Positions 51,915-59,601 of a stretch of 59,601 nt of DNA are shown piece after piece. Source of the DNA: Acidobacteriota bacterium (GTDB taxonomy: Bacteria > Acidobacteriota > Terriglobia > 20CM-2-55-15); assembly GCA_022821145.1 (NCBI GenBank), contig JAJEEE010000001.1, forward strand, positions 1 to 59,601. Direction: 5' to 3'. Below the pieces are notes generated by a model. It had not been told where the DNA came from. It ran no database searches and saw nothing but the letters and a program-made list of their open reading frames with translations. The position numbers and the translations under genes were made by a program. Each line of letters begins with the position of its first letter. Position 1 is the stretch's first letter.

Positions 51915-54551
51915 TCACTCGAATCGGAGAGCGATCGGCGGATCGACGCGTGTTGCGCGTCTGGCGGGTACCCAGCAGGCGAACGTGCCAACTGCGACGA
52001 AGACCCCTGCGATAGCCACGTAGGTCGCAACATCCGTGGGCTCTGTTCCGAAGAGGAACGATTCGATAAATCGAGTCAGGGGCCACGCGCCGAATATTCC
52101 GAGCAGGACGCCCAGCAAGACCAGTGGAACGCCTTCGCTCATGATCCGTCGAAGGACGCCCAGGCGACCGGAACCCAGAGCCATGCGGATGCCCATCTCG
52201 TGTGTCCTTCTGGCCACCGAGTACGAGACGACTCCGAAGATCCCGATCGCGGAGATCAGGAGCGCGACCGCGCCGAACGATACCAGGAGAAACACCTGGA
52301 ATCTCTGAGCCGCATACTCTCGGTAGACGATGTCTTCCATCAGTTGGACATTGGCGATCGTCTGCTGTGGATAGGCGGACCAGACAGCCTCTCTCAGCGC
52401 CGGAATGATCGGTCCCGGATCCCCAGCGGTGCGAACGAGAAGATATCTTGACGGGGCCAACGGCTCCGAGAGCAGGGACCAGTAGACCGCGGCGTAGCCG
52501 CCGGGTCGTCCCCGGCCCTTCCTGACGTCCTCGACGACGCCCACGACCGTGTAGACACGCTCGTACTGGCTGTCCGGATTGGATCTCAGGGTGCGTCCGA
52601 CCGGATCTTCGCCCGGCCATAGCGAGTCGGCAGCCGTCGCGCTCGCCACCAGCACCCGCGGGGCACTCTCGTCGTCGCGCTCTGTAAAGGCACGGCCCGC
52701 AAGCAGATCGATCCCGAGTGTTCTGAAGTACTCCGGAGTGACGCCCCAACGCTCGACCTCGGCTTCCATGCCTGGTCTTGTCGGGTGATCGTCCACGACG
52801 AACCTCTGCATGAAGTTGTTGGCCGGCACCATCGGCGTTTCGGTAGACAGAGCAACGTTGAGAACGCCGGGCACCTGGCGGACCGCCTCCTCCAGTGCAC
52901 GGTAGAAGGGCAGCGTGTCCACGTCGTTGCTGCGAAATGTGACATCGAGAGAGATGACGTTTTCCGGGTCGACGCCGATCTCGACCGCCTGAAGGGCAAT
53001 GAAGCTCCTGATCAGAAGACCAGCGCCAATACAGAGAATCATCGCGAGAGTCAGTTCGGCGACGGTCAAGGCCCAACGGGCCCGTTGGCCGACCAGCCGC
53101 CCGGGAGTGCGCTCGAAGCCCTGCTTGAACGACTCTACCAGACTCTTTCGTGATGCGAGCCAGGCCGGATAGAGGCTGAAGAGCGCCGTGCTGACCACCG
53201 ACACGACGGTCGCGAAGCCGGCGACCCTCCAGTCGATACCGACCTCCGCGATGCGGGGCACATCGGCCGGGAGGTATGTGAGGATGGCGTCGATCAGGAT
53301 CCACGCCGCGGTCAATCCGAGCGCCCCGCCGAGAATCGACAGGACCAGACTCTCGGTCAACAACTGCCGAACGATCCTCAGCCGGCCCGCGCCAAGAGAC
53401 AGGCGGGCGGCGATCTCCTTCCCGCGACGTGTGGAGTGCCCCAGCATGAGATTGGTCACGTTGGCCAGGGCGATCATCAGCACGAAGCCCACTGCGCCCA
53501 GCAGCATCAGGGGCAGTTGCCCGGTGTTTCCTGTCACGACCTCATGGAGAGGGGTCAAGGAGACCGTTCGGCCTTCGGGAACTTCCGGAATCGATCCGGC
53601 GAAACGCGCGGAGATCGTTTCCAGTTCCGCGACTCCCTGCTCGGGTGTCACTGCGGGCCTCAGCTTGCCGTAGACGCGGAGTGGATACGAACTCGAAACC
53701 CGTTCGGGATCGAGACCCAGCGGCACGAAGAAGTCCGCACGTGTACGGGGGAACTCGAAGTCCGACGGGATGATGCCGATCACGGTATACGCGCGTTCGC
53801 CATACAAACGGTCATCGACGAGAATCGACTCGCCTATGATGTCGCGGCCGCCGAAGACCCGCTGCCACACGTCGTAGTCCAGCAGCGCGACCGGTGGGGC
53901 CCCGGGACGATCCTCTTCGGGGGTGAAGGGCCTTCCGAGGACGGGTTCGATTCCGAGCATTTCGAACATCGCGCTCGGCACTGCGCTTCCGTCCAAGAGT
54001 TCCGGGGTCGCTTCCCCGAGCAACCGAACCTCGGTGCGGACGCCCGTTATGATCGCTTCGAACGCCGACAGTTCCTCGTTCCACGCGTGGTATTCGGGAA
54101 CCGATGGGCCGCCCCGCGATCCTCTCGGTGTTGCGTCGATCTGATACAAGCGTTCAGGATCAGCGTAGGGAAGCGGCCTGAACAGAATCGTGTCCACGAC
54201 GCTAAAGACAAGGGTCGTCGACCCGATGCCCAGCATCAGCGCGAGAATGGCGGTCAGGCTGTAGGTGGGGTGTTTGGCCAGGACTCCAAGTGCGTAGCGA
54301 AGATCCTGCAAGACGGTCTCGATCCACCTGAAGCAGCGTACGTCCCGGTGGGTCTCGACGGCGCTGGCGAGACTTCCAACTCGAAGATGCGCCTGCCGCC
54401 GCGCTTCTTCGGGGCCCATCCCGGAACGCGCGTTTTCTTCACTCAGAAGCTCGATGTGGGTGGACAGGTCTTCCTGCAGATCGTGATCCAGTCGCCGCCG
54501 CCTGAAGAGCGCCGCCACGCGAGCGAGCGTCTGATAGAGCGAGGCCATCAT
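51915..54551 (-). CDS. ADOP-family duplicated ABC permease (MacB_PCD/FtsX)
   Basis: 878 residues. Residues ~1-85 form the cytoplasmic helical extension typical of acidobacterial duplicated orphan permeases. First FtsX half: TM near 100, MacB-like periplasmic region to ~355 (FEMLGIEPVLGRPFTPEEDR), three TMs ~360-470. Second half: TM ~495, periplasmic region with FRTLGIDLLAGRAFTERDDE, last three TMs ~745-870 with RRTHEMGIRMALGSGR and PARRATRVDPPIALR. No ATPase is adjacent, as usual for ADOP. Translationally overlapped with the PadR gene. Probably efflux or envelope stress. Confidence 0.92.
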   Translation of the reverse strand: MMASLYQTLARVAALFRRRRLDHDLQEDLSTHIELLSEENARSGMGPEEARRQAHLRVGSLASAVETHRDVRCFRWIETVLQDLRYALGVLAKHPTYSLTAILALMLGIGSTTLVFSVVDTILFRPLPYADPERLYQIDATPRGSRGGPSVPEYHAWNEELSAFEAIITGVRTEVRLLGEATPELLDGSAVPSAMFEMLGIEPVLGRPFTPEEDRPGAPPVALLDYDVWQRVFGGRDIIGESILVDDRLYGERAYTVIGIIPSDFEFPRTRADFFVPLGLDPERVSSSYPLRVYGKLRPAVTPEQGVAELETISARFAGSIPEVPEGRTVSLTPLHEVVTGNTGQLPLMLLGAVGFVLMIALANVTNLMLGHSTRRGKEIAARLSLGAGRLRIVRQLLTESLVLSILGGALGLTAAWILIDAILTYLPADVPRIAEVGIDWRVAGFATVVSVVSTALFSLYPAWLASRKSLVESFKQGFERTPGRLVGQRARWALTVAELTLAMILCIGAGLLIRSFIALQAVEIGVDPENVISLDVTFRSNDVDTLPFYRALEEAVRQVPGVLNVALSTETPMVPANNFMQRFVVDDHPTRPGMEAEVERWGVTPEYFRTLGIDLLAGRAFTERDDESAPRVLVASATAADSLWPGEDPVGRTLRSNPDSQYERVYTVVGVVEDVRKGRGRPGGYAAVYWSLLSEPLAPSRYLLVRTAGDPGPIIPALREAVWSAYPQQTIANVQLMEDIVYREYAAQRFQVFLLVSFGAVALLISAIGIFGVVSYSVARRTHEMGIRMALGSGRLGVLRRIMSEGVPLVLLGVLLGIFGAWPLTRFIESFLFGTEPTDVATYVAIAGVFVAVGTFACWVPARRATRVDPPIALRFE

Positions 54552-54898
54552 CCGCCGATGTCCTCTTTGGACTGCCGGAAGACTCGTTCCATCACCGAGA
54601 TAGTGCGCTCCCAGTCGGCCGCACGGGCCTCGAGGTGCCTTCGTCCGGCTCTAGTCAGAGAATAGAACCGAGCTCTCCGGTTGTTCTCCGAAGTCCCCCA
54701 TGCGGCCTTGATCAACCGTCGCTGCCCCAGCCTGACGAGTGCGGCATAGATCGTTCCCTGATTCAGGAGAACTTCGTCGCCGCTCACCTGTTCGATGCGT
54801 CGCGCGATCCCGAACCCGTGTTGCGGTCCCATCGATGCGAGCGTCTGCAGGACCATCAGATCCAGAGTTCCCTGAAGCAGATCGAGTTTCTTGTTCAT
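54548..54898 (-). CDS. PadR-family transcriptional regulator
   Basis: 116 residues: LLQGTLDLMVLQTLASMGPQ and EVLLNQGTIYAALVRLGQRR form the PadR winged helix, and the C-terminal helix (residues ~80-110) the dimer interface. Stop overlaps the ATG of the ADOP permease. PadR-ADOP pairs are a hallmark of Acidobacteriota. Likely represses its own operon through the palindrome 36-49 nt upstream. Confidence 0.92.
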   Translation of the reverse strand: MNKKLDLLQGTLDLMVLQTLASMGPQHGFGIARRIEQVSGDEVLLNQGTIYAALVRLGQRRLIKAAWGTSENNRRARFYSLTRAGRRHLEARAADWERTISVMERVFRQSKEDIGG

Positions 54899-54933
54899 GG
54901 TTCCACCTACAAGAACGCTACAGGACCAGATAC

Positions 54934-54947
54934 CACATGCTCATGTG
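54934..54947 (-). promoter_or_regulatory. Putative PadR operator
   Basis: CACATGCTCATGTG is a 6+6 bp perfect palindrome with a 2-bp centre, located 36-49 nt upstream of the padR-type ATG. The ATG/CAT-type arms resemble PadR boxes (ATGT...ACAT). Autoregulation is inferred. Confidence 0.4.
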
Positions 54948-55115
54948 TCGTGGCCACAGGAATGTTTGGCCGATTGCCGGAACAGCTACGGCACACCGGT
55001 GGGCACCGTTCCGCTCCCGTGTTCAGCTAATCGGCCCGCGCTTCGAATCCGAGGCAGATCCCGCTCGAGATGAGTTGTGACGTCTGAATGGGGTCGGAGC
55101 GATTACTGCACGCGC

Positions 55116-56675
55116 CTAGTTCCCGCCGGCCGCCGCCAGGACGTCGCTCCACGGGCTGACGCCGCCGTGGCCCCCGACGACGGCTTCGACCGTCCAGCCG
55201 TGTTCCCGGGCGAGGCCGACCATCGCCTCGGCGTCCGCTCCGGGCGCCGTCGGCGCCAGGTCGCTTTGGAAAATGGCGCCCGCGCCCGGGACGTAGGCGA
55301 CGACCATCGGGTTCACGTGGTCGAACGCGTCGGTGGCGTAGAGCTCCAGCGTCTGGTCCCCGCCCGTAATGACGATCATTCCCTCGAACACCTCGACGCT
55401 GCCGACGTCTTCCCCCGCGGCGGCGCGGGCCGCCAGTTGGTCGGGCGGGTTGGTGTGGGGCGACTCGACGATGGCGCGCAACTGCGACTCGTGTCCGGCG
55501 GCGACCAGGACGTCGGCGCCCACGGACGCGAACCCGCGGACGCCGCCGGTGTGGTCGAAGTGGGGGTGGGTCGGCGCTATGTAGCGGATCGGCTTCCCGA
55601 TGGCCGCGTCGATCGCCTGCGCGATGGTGATCGCCTGTCCTTCGGTGTAGCCTCCCTCGACGACGGCGACGAAGTCGGGGAACTCCACGACCATGCTGTG
55701 GTGCGAGAACGTGACGGCGTGGTACACGTTCGGCGCGACCGGGTTCAACGTGACGGGCGACCAGGAGCCGCCCGACGCCGCGGCCGCATCGGCCTGATCG
55801 ACGATGTCGGCGGGGATGTCGAATATGTCCGGCGCCGGTTCGCCCTCGGCCGCTTCGATCCCCAGGGCCTCGAACTGGTCGAGGCCCGTCGGGCCGTTGA
55901 TCGCGATCGAGTCGTAGACGATGGACGAGAACAGGCGTCCCTCCTTCCGGATCGTCAACGAGCCGGGCAGGGTCCGCCCGTCGACCTCGCGGTAGTCTCC
56001 GAAGACGTACTCGGCGTCGACGTCGCCCAGCATCGGCTCCGTGTCGAGCGCGGTGAATCCGGCCAGCAGACCCGTGTCGGGATCGAAGTACAGCCCGATG
56101 TCCTCGTCCCCGATCCGCGCCGTTCCGTACAACGCGCCGCGTCCGTCGAATTCCCGTTCCTCGGCCACCTCGGCGTCCGACGCCGTGTCGGCCGCCGCGA
56201 GCGCGACCGTGACGATGTTGCGCCGGAGCAGCCACGCGGGGCTGTTCTGGGTGGCCCAACTGAACAGGCCGTTGGGTGTCGCGGCCATGTTCGGACGCCC
56301 CACGGTCGAGCCCCAGCCGACGGGGACTCCGTTGTGGGCGGTCAGGACCTCGGTGCGGTGCTGGGAAAAGTCGCCCAGGTCGATCGTGTTGTCGAGGGCG
56401 GCCCGACCGTTCGCCAGATCGATCACCTCGGTCACGCCTTCCAGCGCGGCGACCGGGTCCTCGCCGCCGGCTTCGAAGAGCTGCCCAAGCCGGGTCCGCT
56501 CGCCGTCGCCCCGCAGGGTCAGCGTCTCTATGGTTTCCAGGGCTTCACGCCCGCCCATCGCTTCGATCATGTCGGCCGCCAGCTCGGCCGTCGACGGGGC
56601 GGTGAACGTCGTGGAACACGCGGTGAGCCCGAGGGTTCCGGAAATCAGTGCGGCCAACGCTCGCGACAGTGACAT
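55116..56675 (-). CDS. Metallo-beta-lactamase-fold lipoprotein
   Basis: 519 residues from ATG 56675. Lipobox LTAC with Cys20. N-terminal ~300 residues resemble an outer-membrane lipoprotein-sorting-like beta domain (YREVDGRTLPGSLTIRKEGR). The C-terminal MBL domain has THPHFDHTGG near residue 372, the HxHxDH zinc motif in the form HPHFDH, and IVESPH and GGHG further on. Role is probably hydrolysis of an ester, lactone or sulfate at the envelope; not a proven lactamase. The 5' extension to 56765 is rejected because it precedes the lipobox signal. Confidence 0.85.
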   Translation of the reverse strand: MSLSRALAALISGTLGLTACSTTFTAPSTAELAADMIEAMGGREALETIETLTLRGDGERTRLGQLFEAGGEDPVAALEGVTEVIDLANGRAALDNTIDLGDFSQHRTEVLTAHNGVPVGWGSTVGRPNMAATPNGLFSWATQNSPAWLLRRNIVTVALAAADTASDAEVAEEREFDGRGALYGTARIGDEDIGLYFDPDTGLLAGFTALDTEPMLGDVDAEYVFGDYREVDGRTLPGSLTIRKEGRLFSSIVYDSIAINGPTGLDQFEALGIEAAEGEPAPDIFDIPADIVDQADAAAASGGSWSPVTLNPVAPNVYHAVTFSHHSMVVEFPDFVAVVEGGYTEGQAITIAQAIDAAIGKPIRYIAPTHPHFDHTGGVRGFASVGADVLVAAGHESQLRAIVESPHTNPPDQLAARAAAGEDVGSVEVFEGMIVITGGDQTLELYATDAFDHVNPMVVAYVPGAGAIFQSDLAPTAPGADAEAMVGLAREHGWTVEAVVGGHGGVSPWSDVLAAAGGN

Positions 56676-56806
56676 GGGGGCCTCCCGGTCCCAGACCAAA
56701 CGGCCTGGGACTCCTTGACATGGTAACCGAGTTCTAGTACGTAGTGAGCTATCGTGAGCAGCCAACGGGCGCGGCCGCCCGTTGCTTTTCCTGTTAGAGG
56801 TGAACC

Positions 56807-57625
56807 TTGCGGAATCGACTCGTACGTTGTCTCGGGGCCGTCGCCGTCGCGGTGATGGTCCTGCCGTCCGTGTCGCCGGCGCAGCGGCTCGAGACGGAGA
56901 TGCCGCGGATGCCCGACGGCCAGCCGAACCTGACGGGGCTGTGGCAGACCTTCGGATCGGCGCACTGGAACATGCTCGATCACGCCGCCTCGGAGGGGTA
57001 CTTCTTCGAGCTGGGCGCCATGGGCGCGATACCGGCCGGGCAGGGCATCGTCGAAGGCAACGTGATCCCGTACCTGCCGGAAGCCGTCGCGCAGCGGGAC
57101 GCCAACTTCGCCAACCGGCTGGCCGACGACCCCATGTTGAAGTGCTTCATGCCGGGTGTGCCGCGCGCCACCTACATGCCGTTCCCGTTCCAGATCGTCC
57201 AGGGGACGGACCAGATTCTCATCGCCTACGAGTTCGCAACGTCGAACCGCATATTGAGGGTCGACAACGACACGCTGTCGCCCGTCGACAGTTGGATGGG
57301 GTGGTCCAACGCCCACTGGGAAGAGGACACGCTGGTCGTCGAGGTGACGGGGTTCAACGGCCAGGCCTGGTTCGACCACATGGGCAACTACGCTTCGAAC
57401 CAGCTCCGGGTGGTGGAACGGTACACGATGCGCAGCCCCAACCACATCGAGTACGAGGCGACCATGGAGGACCCGACGGTGTTCTCCGAGCCGTGGACCG
57501 TCCGGTTGCCGCTGTACCGCCGCATCGAGAACAACGCCAAGCTTCTCGAGTTCAAGTGCGTGGAGTTCACCGAGGAGAAAATTTACGGCCATCTCCGGCG
57601 CCAGGAACCCGGGGAGGAGAATTAG
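56807..57625 (+). CDS. Exported hypothetical protein (acidobacterial MPDGxPNLxGxW family)
   Basis: 272 residues from TTG 56807 with AGAGGTGAA upstream. Signal peptide to about Ala25-Gln26. MPRMPDGQPNLTGLWQTFGS is typical of a family of exported proteins abundant in Acidobacteriota and often followed by DUF6152 genes, as here. The second half is beta-rich (WMGWSNAHWEEDTLVVEVTG, RVVERYTMRSPNHIEYEAT). No catalytic motif is recognisable. Confidence 0.8.
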   Translation: MRNRLVRCLGAVAVAVMVLPSVSPAQRLETEMPRMPDGQPNLTGLWQTFGSAHWNMLDHAASEGYFFELGAMGAIPAGQGIVEGNVIPYLPEAVAQRDANFANRLADDPMLKCFMPGVPRATYMPFPFQIVQGTDQILIAYEFATSNRILRVDNDTLSPVDSWMGWSNAHWEEDTLVVEVTGFNGQAWFDHMGNYASNQLRVVERYTMRSPNHIEYEATMEDPTVFSEPWTVRLPLYRRIENNAKLLEFKCVEFTEEKIYGHLRRQEPGEEN

Positions 57626-57650
57626 AGTGACGCGAAGGAGGTCCGATACG

Positions 57651-58061
57651 ATGCGATCGAAGCTGACCCTGGTCATCGGCGCCGTTGCCGCGGCCGCCGT
57701 CATGGCCGCGCCCGCCGCCGCGCACCACGCGTTCGCGGCCGAGTTCGACGCGAACCGGCCCGTCAGCCTGGAAGGCACGGTGGTCCTGATGGAGTGGATC
57801 AACCCGCATGCGTGGATTCACATCGAGGTGACCGGCGACGACGGCACGGTCCAGGAGTGGTCCATCGAGGCGGGGGCCCCGAACGGACTGATCCGCCGCG
57901 GATTCAACCGCGAGTCGCTGTTGCCGGGGACCAAGATCCTGGTGGCCGGGTACCAAGCCAAGGACGGCGCGAACCGGGCGAACGGATCGAGCATCACGTT
58001 CGAGGACGGCCGAAAGCTCTTCGTCGGCGGCTCGAATCCGGATCTGCCCGAGAACCGGTAG
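57651..58061 (+). CDS. DUF6152 family exported protein
   Basis: 136 residues from ATG 57651, chosen for AAGGAGG eight nt upstream over GTG 57627. Signal peptide ends at AAAHHAF. The HHAFAAEFDANRPVSLEGTV and INPHAWIHIEVTGDDG motifs are diagnostic of DUF6152. The His-rich start of the mature protein could bind copper or another metal (inference). Linked to the preceding exported gene with 25 nt between. Confidence 0.88.
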   Translation: MRSKLTLVIGAVAAAAVMAAPAAAHHAFAAEFDANRPVSLEGTVVLMEWINPHAWIHIEVTGDDGTVQEWSIEAGAPNGLIRRGFNRESLLPGTKILVAGYQAKDGANRANGSSITFEDGRKLFVGGSNPDLPENR

Positions 58062-58075
58062 GCGCCTCGACGCTT

Positions 58076-58987
58076 CTAGGCGTCTTCCCCGCGGGAGGCG
58101 TCTCGGCGTACGACGCGGTTCCACCACATGACGGCGCCCGTGCCGAGCAGGAGCGGCGGCGCGAGGCCCACCGCGGCCCATACGATCTTTCCGCCCAACC
58201 CGGCGAAGCGGCCGAAGTGGAGCCGCGCGAGCCACGCCATGGCATCGTCGACGATCCGGGGCTCGAAGTTCTCCGGATCGAAGGGCTCGATGAAGTCGGC
58301 CGCCGCCATGAAGGGCCCGGGGAAGACCAGGTAGACGCCGCTCAATCCCCAGATGAACAGGAGCGCGACCGTCCAGAAGCCGGCCGTGCTGTGCAGGCTC
58401 CAGTTCACGCGCTTCCAGGGAGCCCGGACCTGGACATACAGGCTCCGGCGCCAGGCGCGCCGGCCCGGCCACCAGATCACGATTCCCGTCATGGCCAGCA
58501 GCGTGAACAGAACGCCGGCGGCGCCGTTGACGGCGTGGCCCGTCTCGCCGAGCAGCAGGCTGTCGTGGAGCTCCAGCGTCCAGGACGTGAAACGGATGCC
58601 GGCGGGAACGGCGTTGCCGAGGTCCCGGCCGGTGAACGGGTCGAAGAGCTTCTGAAGCCGGCGCCCGTCGCGTTCCAGCCATAGCTCGACGGCCTGGTCC
58701 GGGTCGCGGCCATCGAACGTCCGGGTCACCTCGTAGCCGGGATAGGCGGCGCGCGCGGCGGCTGCGAGTCCCGCCTCGTCGAGCCGGTTCCCGATGGGGG
58801 CCACGCGAACCGGTTCGCGGTCGAAGTGGTTCAGCAACTCGACGCGGAACACGAGGATGCTGCCGGTCAGGCTGATCGCGACGATGTAGAGCGCGAGGCT
58901 CAACCCGGCCCAGAGGTGGACCTGGAACAGCGCGCGGCGAACCCAGACGGATCGGGGCTGGTCGATCCAGCGGGCGATCAGGCCCAC
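58076..58987 (-). CDS. PepSY-associated transmembrane protein
   Basis: 303 residues. Four membrane segments: LFQVHLWAGLSLALYIVAIS, HAVNGAAGVLFTLLAMTGIVIWWPGRRAW, NWSLHSTAGFWTVALLFIWG and IVWAAVGLAPPLLLGTGAVMWWNR. His residues in HLWAG, LHDSLL and LHSTAG suit haem or metal binding, as in PepSY_TM proteins linked to iron-siderophore reduction. A PepSY-like domain lies between TM1 and TM2. Converges on DUF6152 with a 14-nt gap. Confidence 0.85.
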   Translation of the reverse strand: MGLIARWIDQPRSVWVRRALFQVHLWAGLSLALYIVAISLTGSILVFRVELLNHFDREPVRVAPIGNRLDEAGLAAAARAAYPGYEVTRTFDGRDPDQAVELWLERDGRRLQKLFDPFTGRDLGNAVPAGIRFTSWTLELHDSLLLGETGHAVNGAAGVLFTLLAMTGIVIWWPGRRAWRRSLYVQVRAPWKRVNWSLHSTAGFWTVALLFIWGLSGVYLVFPGPFMAAADFIEPFDPENFEPRIVDDAMAWLARLHFGRFAGLGGKIVWAAVGLAPPLLLGTGAVMWWNRVVRRDASRGEDA

Positions 58988-59116
58988 GGGTGTCTCTCGA
59001 AACGAAGAAGCACTCCCGAAATACTACGCGCAATCGGGATGGACGCAACCGGCATGATCGAACGTCGCGGGGCTATTTCACGCTATGCCGTTACGGAACG
59101 GCCCGACATCGGCTGG

Positions 59117-59601
59117 GTTCGTGCGGACTGAACTGAAGAGGTCTTTCTCTTGGACTGACGCCTTGCTCCGCCACCTCCATGGCAACGCCATGGAGGCGTC
59201 CAGTCGCGGCGGAACACGCAGCGCCGGTCATCCCCTTGGAACACCGAGCGCCATACCCACGCACGCAGGACACGCACTTCGTCGCCGCATTCCCCATTGG
59301 ACCCGCGGCGTCCACGCCGCGGGTGGACAAGGCGGCCTCCGGGACGCCGCGTCAGCAAGCCGAGATCTCGCCACCCGCCGACACCGTGAACGAAGAGGTC
59401 ATTTTATTGAACTGACGCCTCGGCGTCCGCCTCGTTGTCCAGTCGCGGCGAGGAACGCCGCGCCTACTATTGGAGAGTTCCGCAAGGTCGCAGCGAAACA
59501 CCGAGCGGCATGCCAAGGTACGGAGGACACGCAGAACGTCGCCGCATTCCCCATGGTACCCGCGGCGTCCACGCCGCGGGTGGCCAAGGCGGCCTCCGGG
59601 A
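59117..59601. repeat. Inverted copy of the composite hairpin-rich repeat, running off the right edge
   Basis: Begins with GTTCGTGCGGACTGAACTG, the exact reverse complement of the terminus at 26680, then CCTCCATGGCAACGCCATGG and CCCGCGGCGTCC...CCGCGGG hairpins. A second unit starts near 59411 and continues past the window end. Identity to the left array is high by eye over the first ~100 bp. No protein is supported. Confidence 0.8.

Noticed and set aside
26042-59601. Composite transposon bounded by the inverted repeats
   Set aside because: No transposase or integrase lies in the segment and it carries many housekeeping-type genes; only an inversion or dispersal is worth considering.

Overview
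The window is a 59.6 kb GC-rich bacterial segment. A PadR regulator coupled to an 878-residue duplicated FtsX/MacB-type permease (ADOP family), reaction-centre-type multihaem cytochromes, a DUF4953-type metalloprotease, PQQ-propeller and DUF6152-type exported proteins and many SSS symporters with small partner subunits together suggest an aerobic heterotrophic Acidobacteriota, perhaps Vicinamibacteria-like. That assignment is inference; no rRNA or marker gene is present. I saw no rRNA, tRNA, CRISPR array or transposase gene.

Layout. 0-3.7 kb: an exported protein running off the left edge with a Gly-Asp repeat tail, an intact AlbA_2 protein and two gene remnants. 3.7-7.6 kb: GCS2-like/CBS fusion, aspartoacylase-family deacylase and PAP2 phosphatase. 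7.7-16.2 kb: YggT, amidase, a 164-bp MITE-like element, a small conserved protein, a siroheme sulfite reductase and, divergently, tauE-cysH-cysD-cysN. Together these form an assimilatory route sulfate to APS to sulfite to sulfide with no APS kinase in the window. 16.3-21.8 kb: glutaminyl cyclase, PQQ propeller, SSS symporter pair, tetrahaem cytochrome. 22-26 kb: pntAA-pntAB-pntB and an AI-2E-type permease. 26.0-26.7 kb: tandem copies of a 302-bp hairpin-rich repeat. 26.7-36.2 kb: metalloprotease, ALDH7-type dehydrogenase, aspartate dehydrogenase, methyltransferase, SSS/DUF4212 symporter, RluA-type pseudouridine synthase. 36.3-37.2 kb: decaying toxin-antitoxin genes. 37.2-45.1 kb: O-methyltransferase, a normal LeuCD-type pair on the plus strand, and convergent to it a tightly overlapping five-gene operon (LeuD-like, ornithine-cyclodeaminase-like, two metal-ligand-less M24 proteins, a LeuC-like protein). 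45.2-59 kb: DUF885 protein, NMT1-type ABC importer with a DinB-like protein, dihaem cytochrome, DUF3667-like fragment, ADOP/PadR pair, metallo-beta-lactamase-fold lipoprotein, exported proteins and a PepSY protein. 59.1 kb to the end: the same 302-bp repeat family in inverted orientation.

The most interesting system is the 40.1-45.1 kb operon. Its aconitase-type large subunit has Ser, Ala and Asn exactly where the paralogue 0.5 kb away has the three [4Fe-4S]-ligating cysteines. It is translationally chained to two M24-fold proteins that lack metal ligands and to an imine-reductase-type enzyme, suggesting an undescribed catabolic pathway for a nitrogen-containing compound. Secondary points of interest are the dispersed composite repeat, whose identical termini face inward around a 32 kb segment, the MITE that lends a stop codon to one gene and lies just upstream of the next, and a recurrent -10 hexamer placed 6-7 nt before start codons, which suggests leaderless transcripts.
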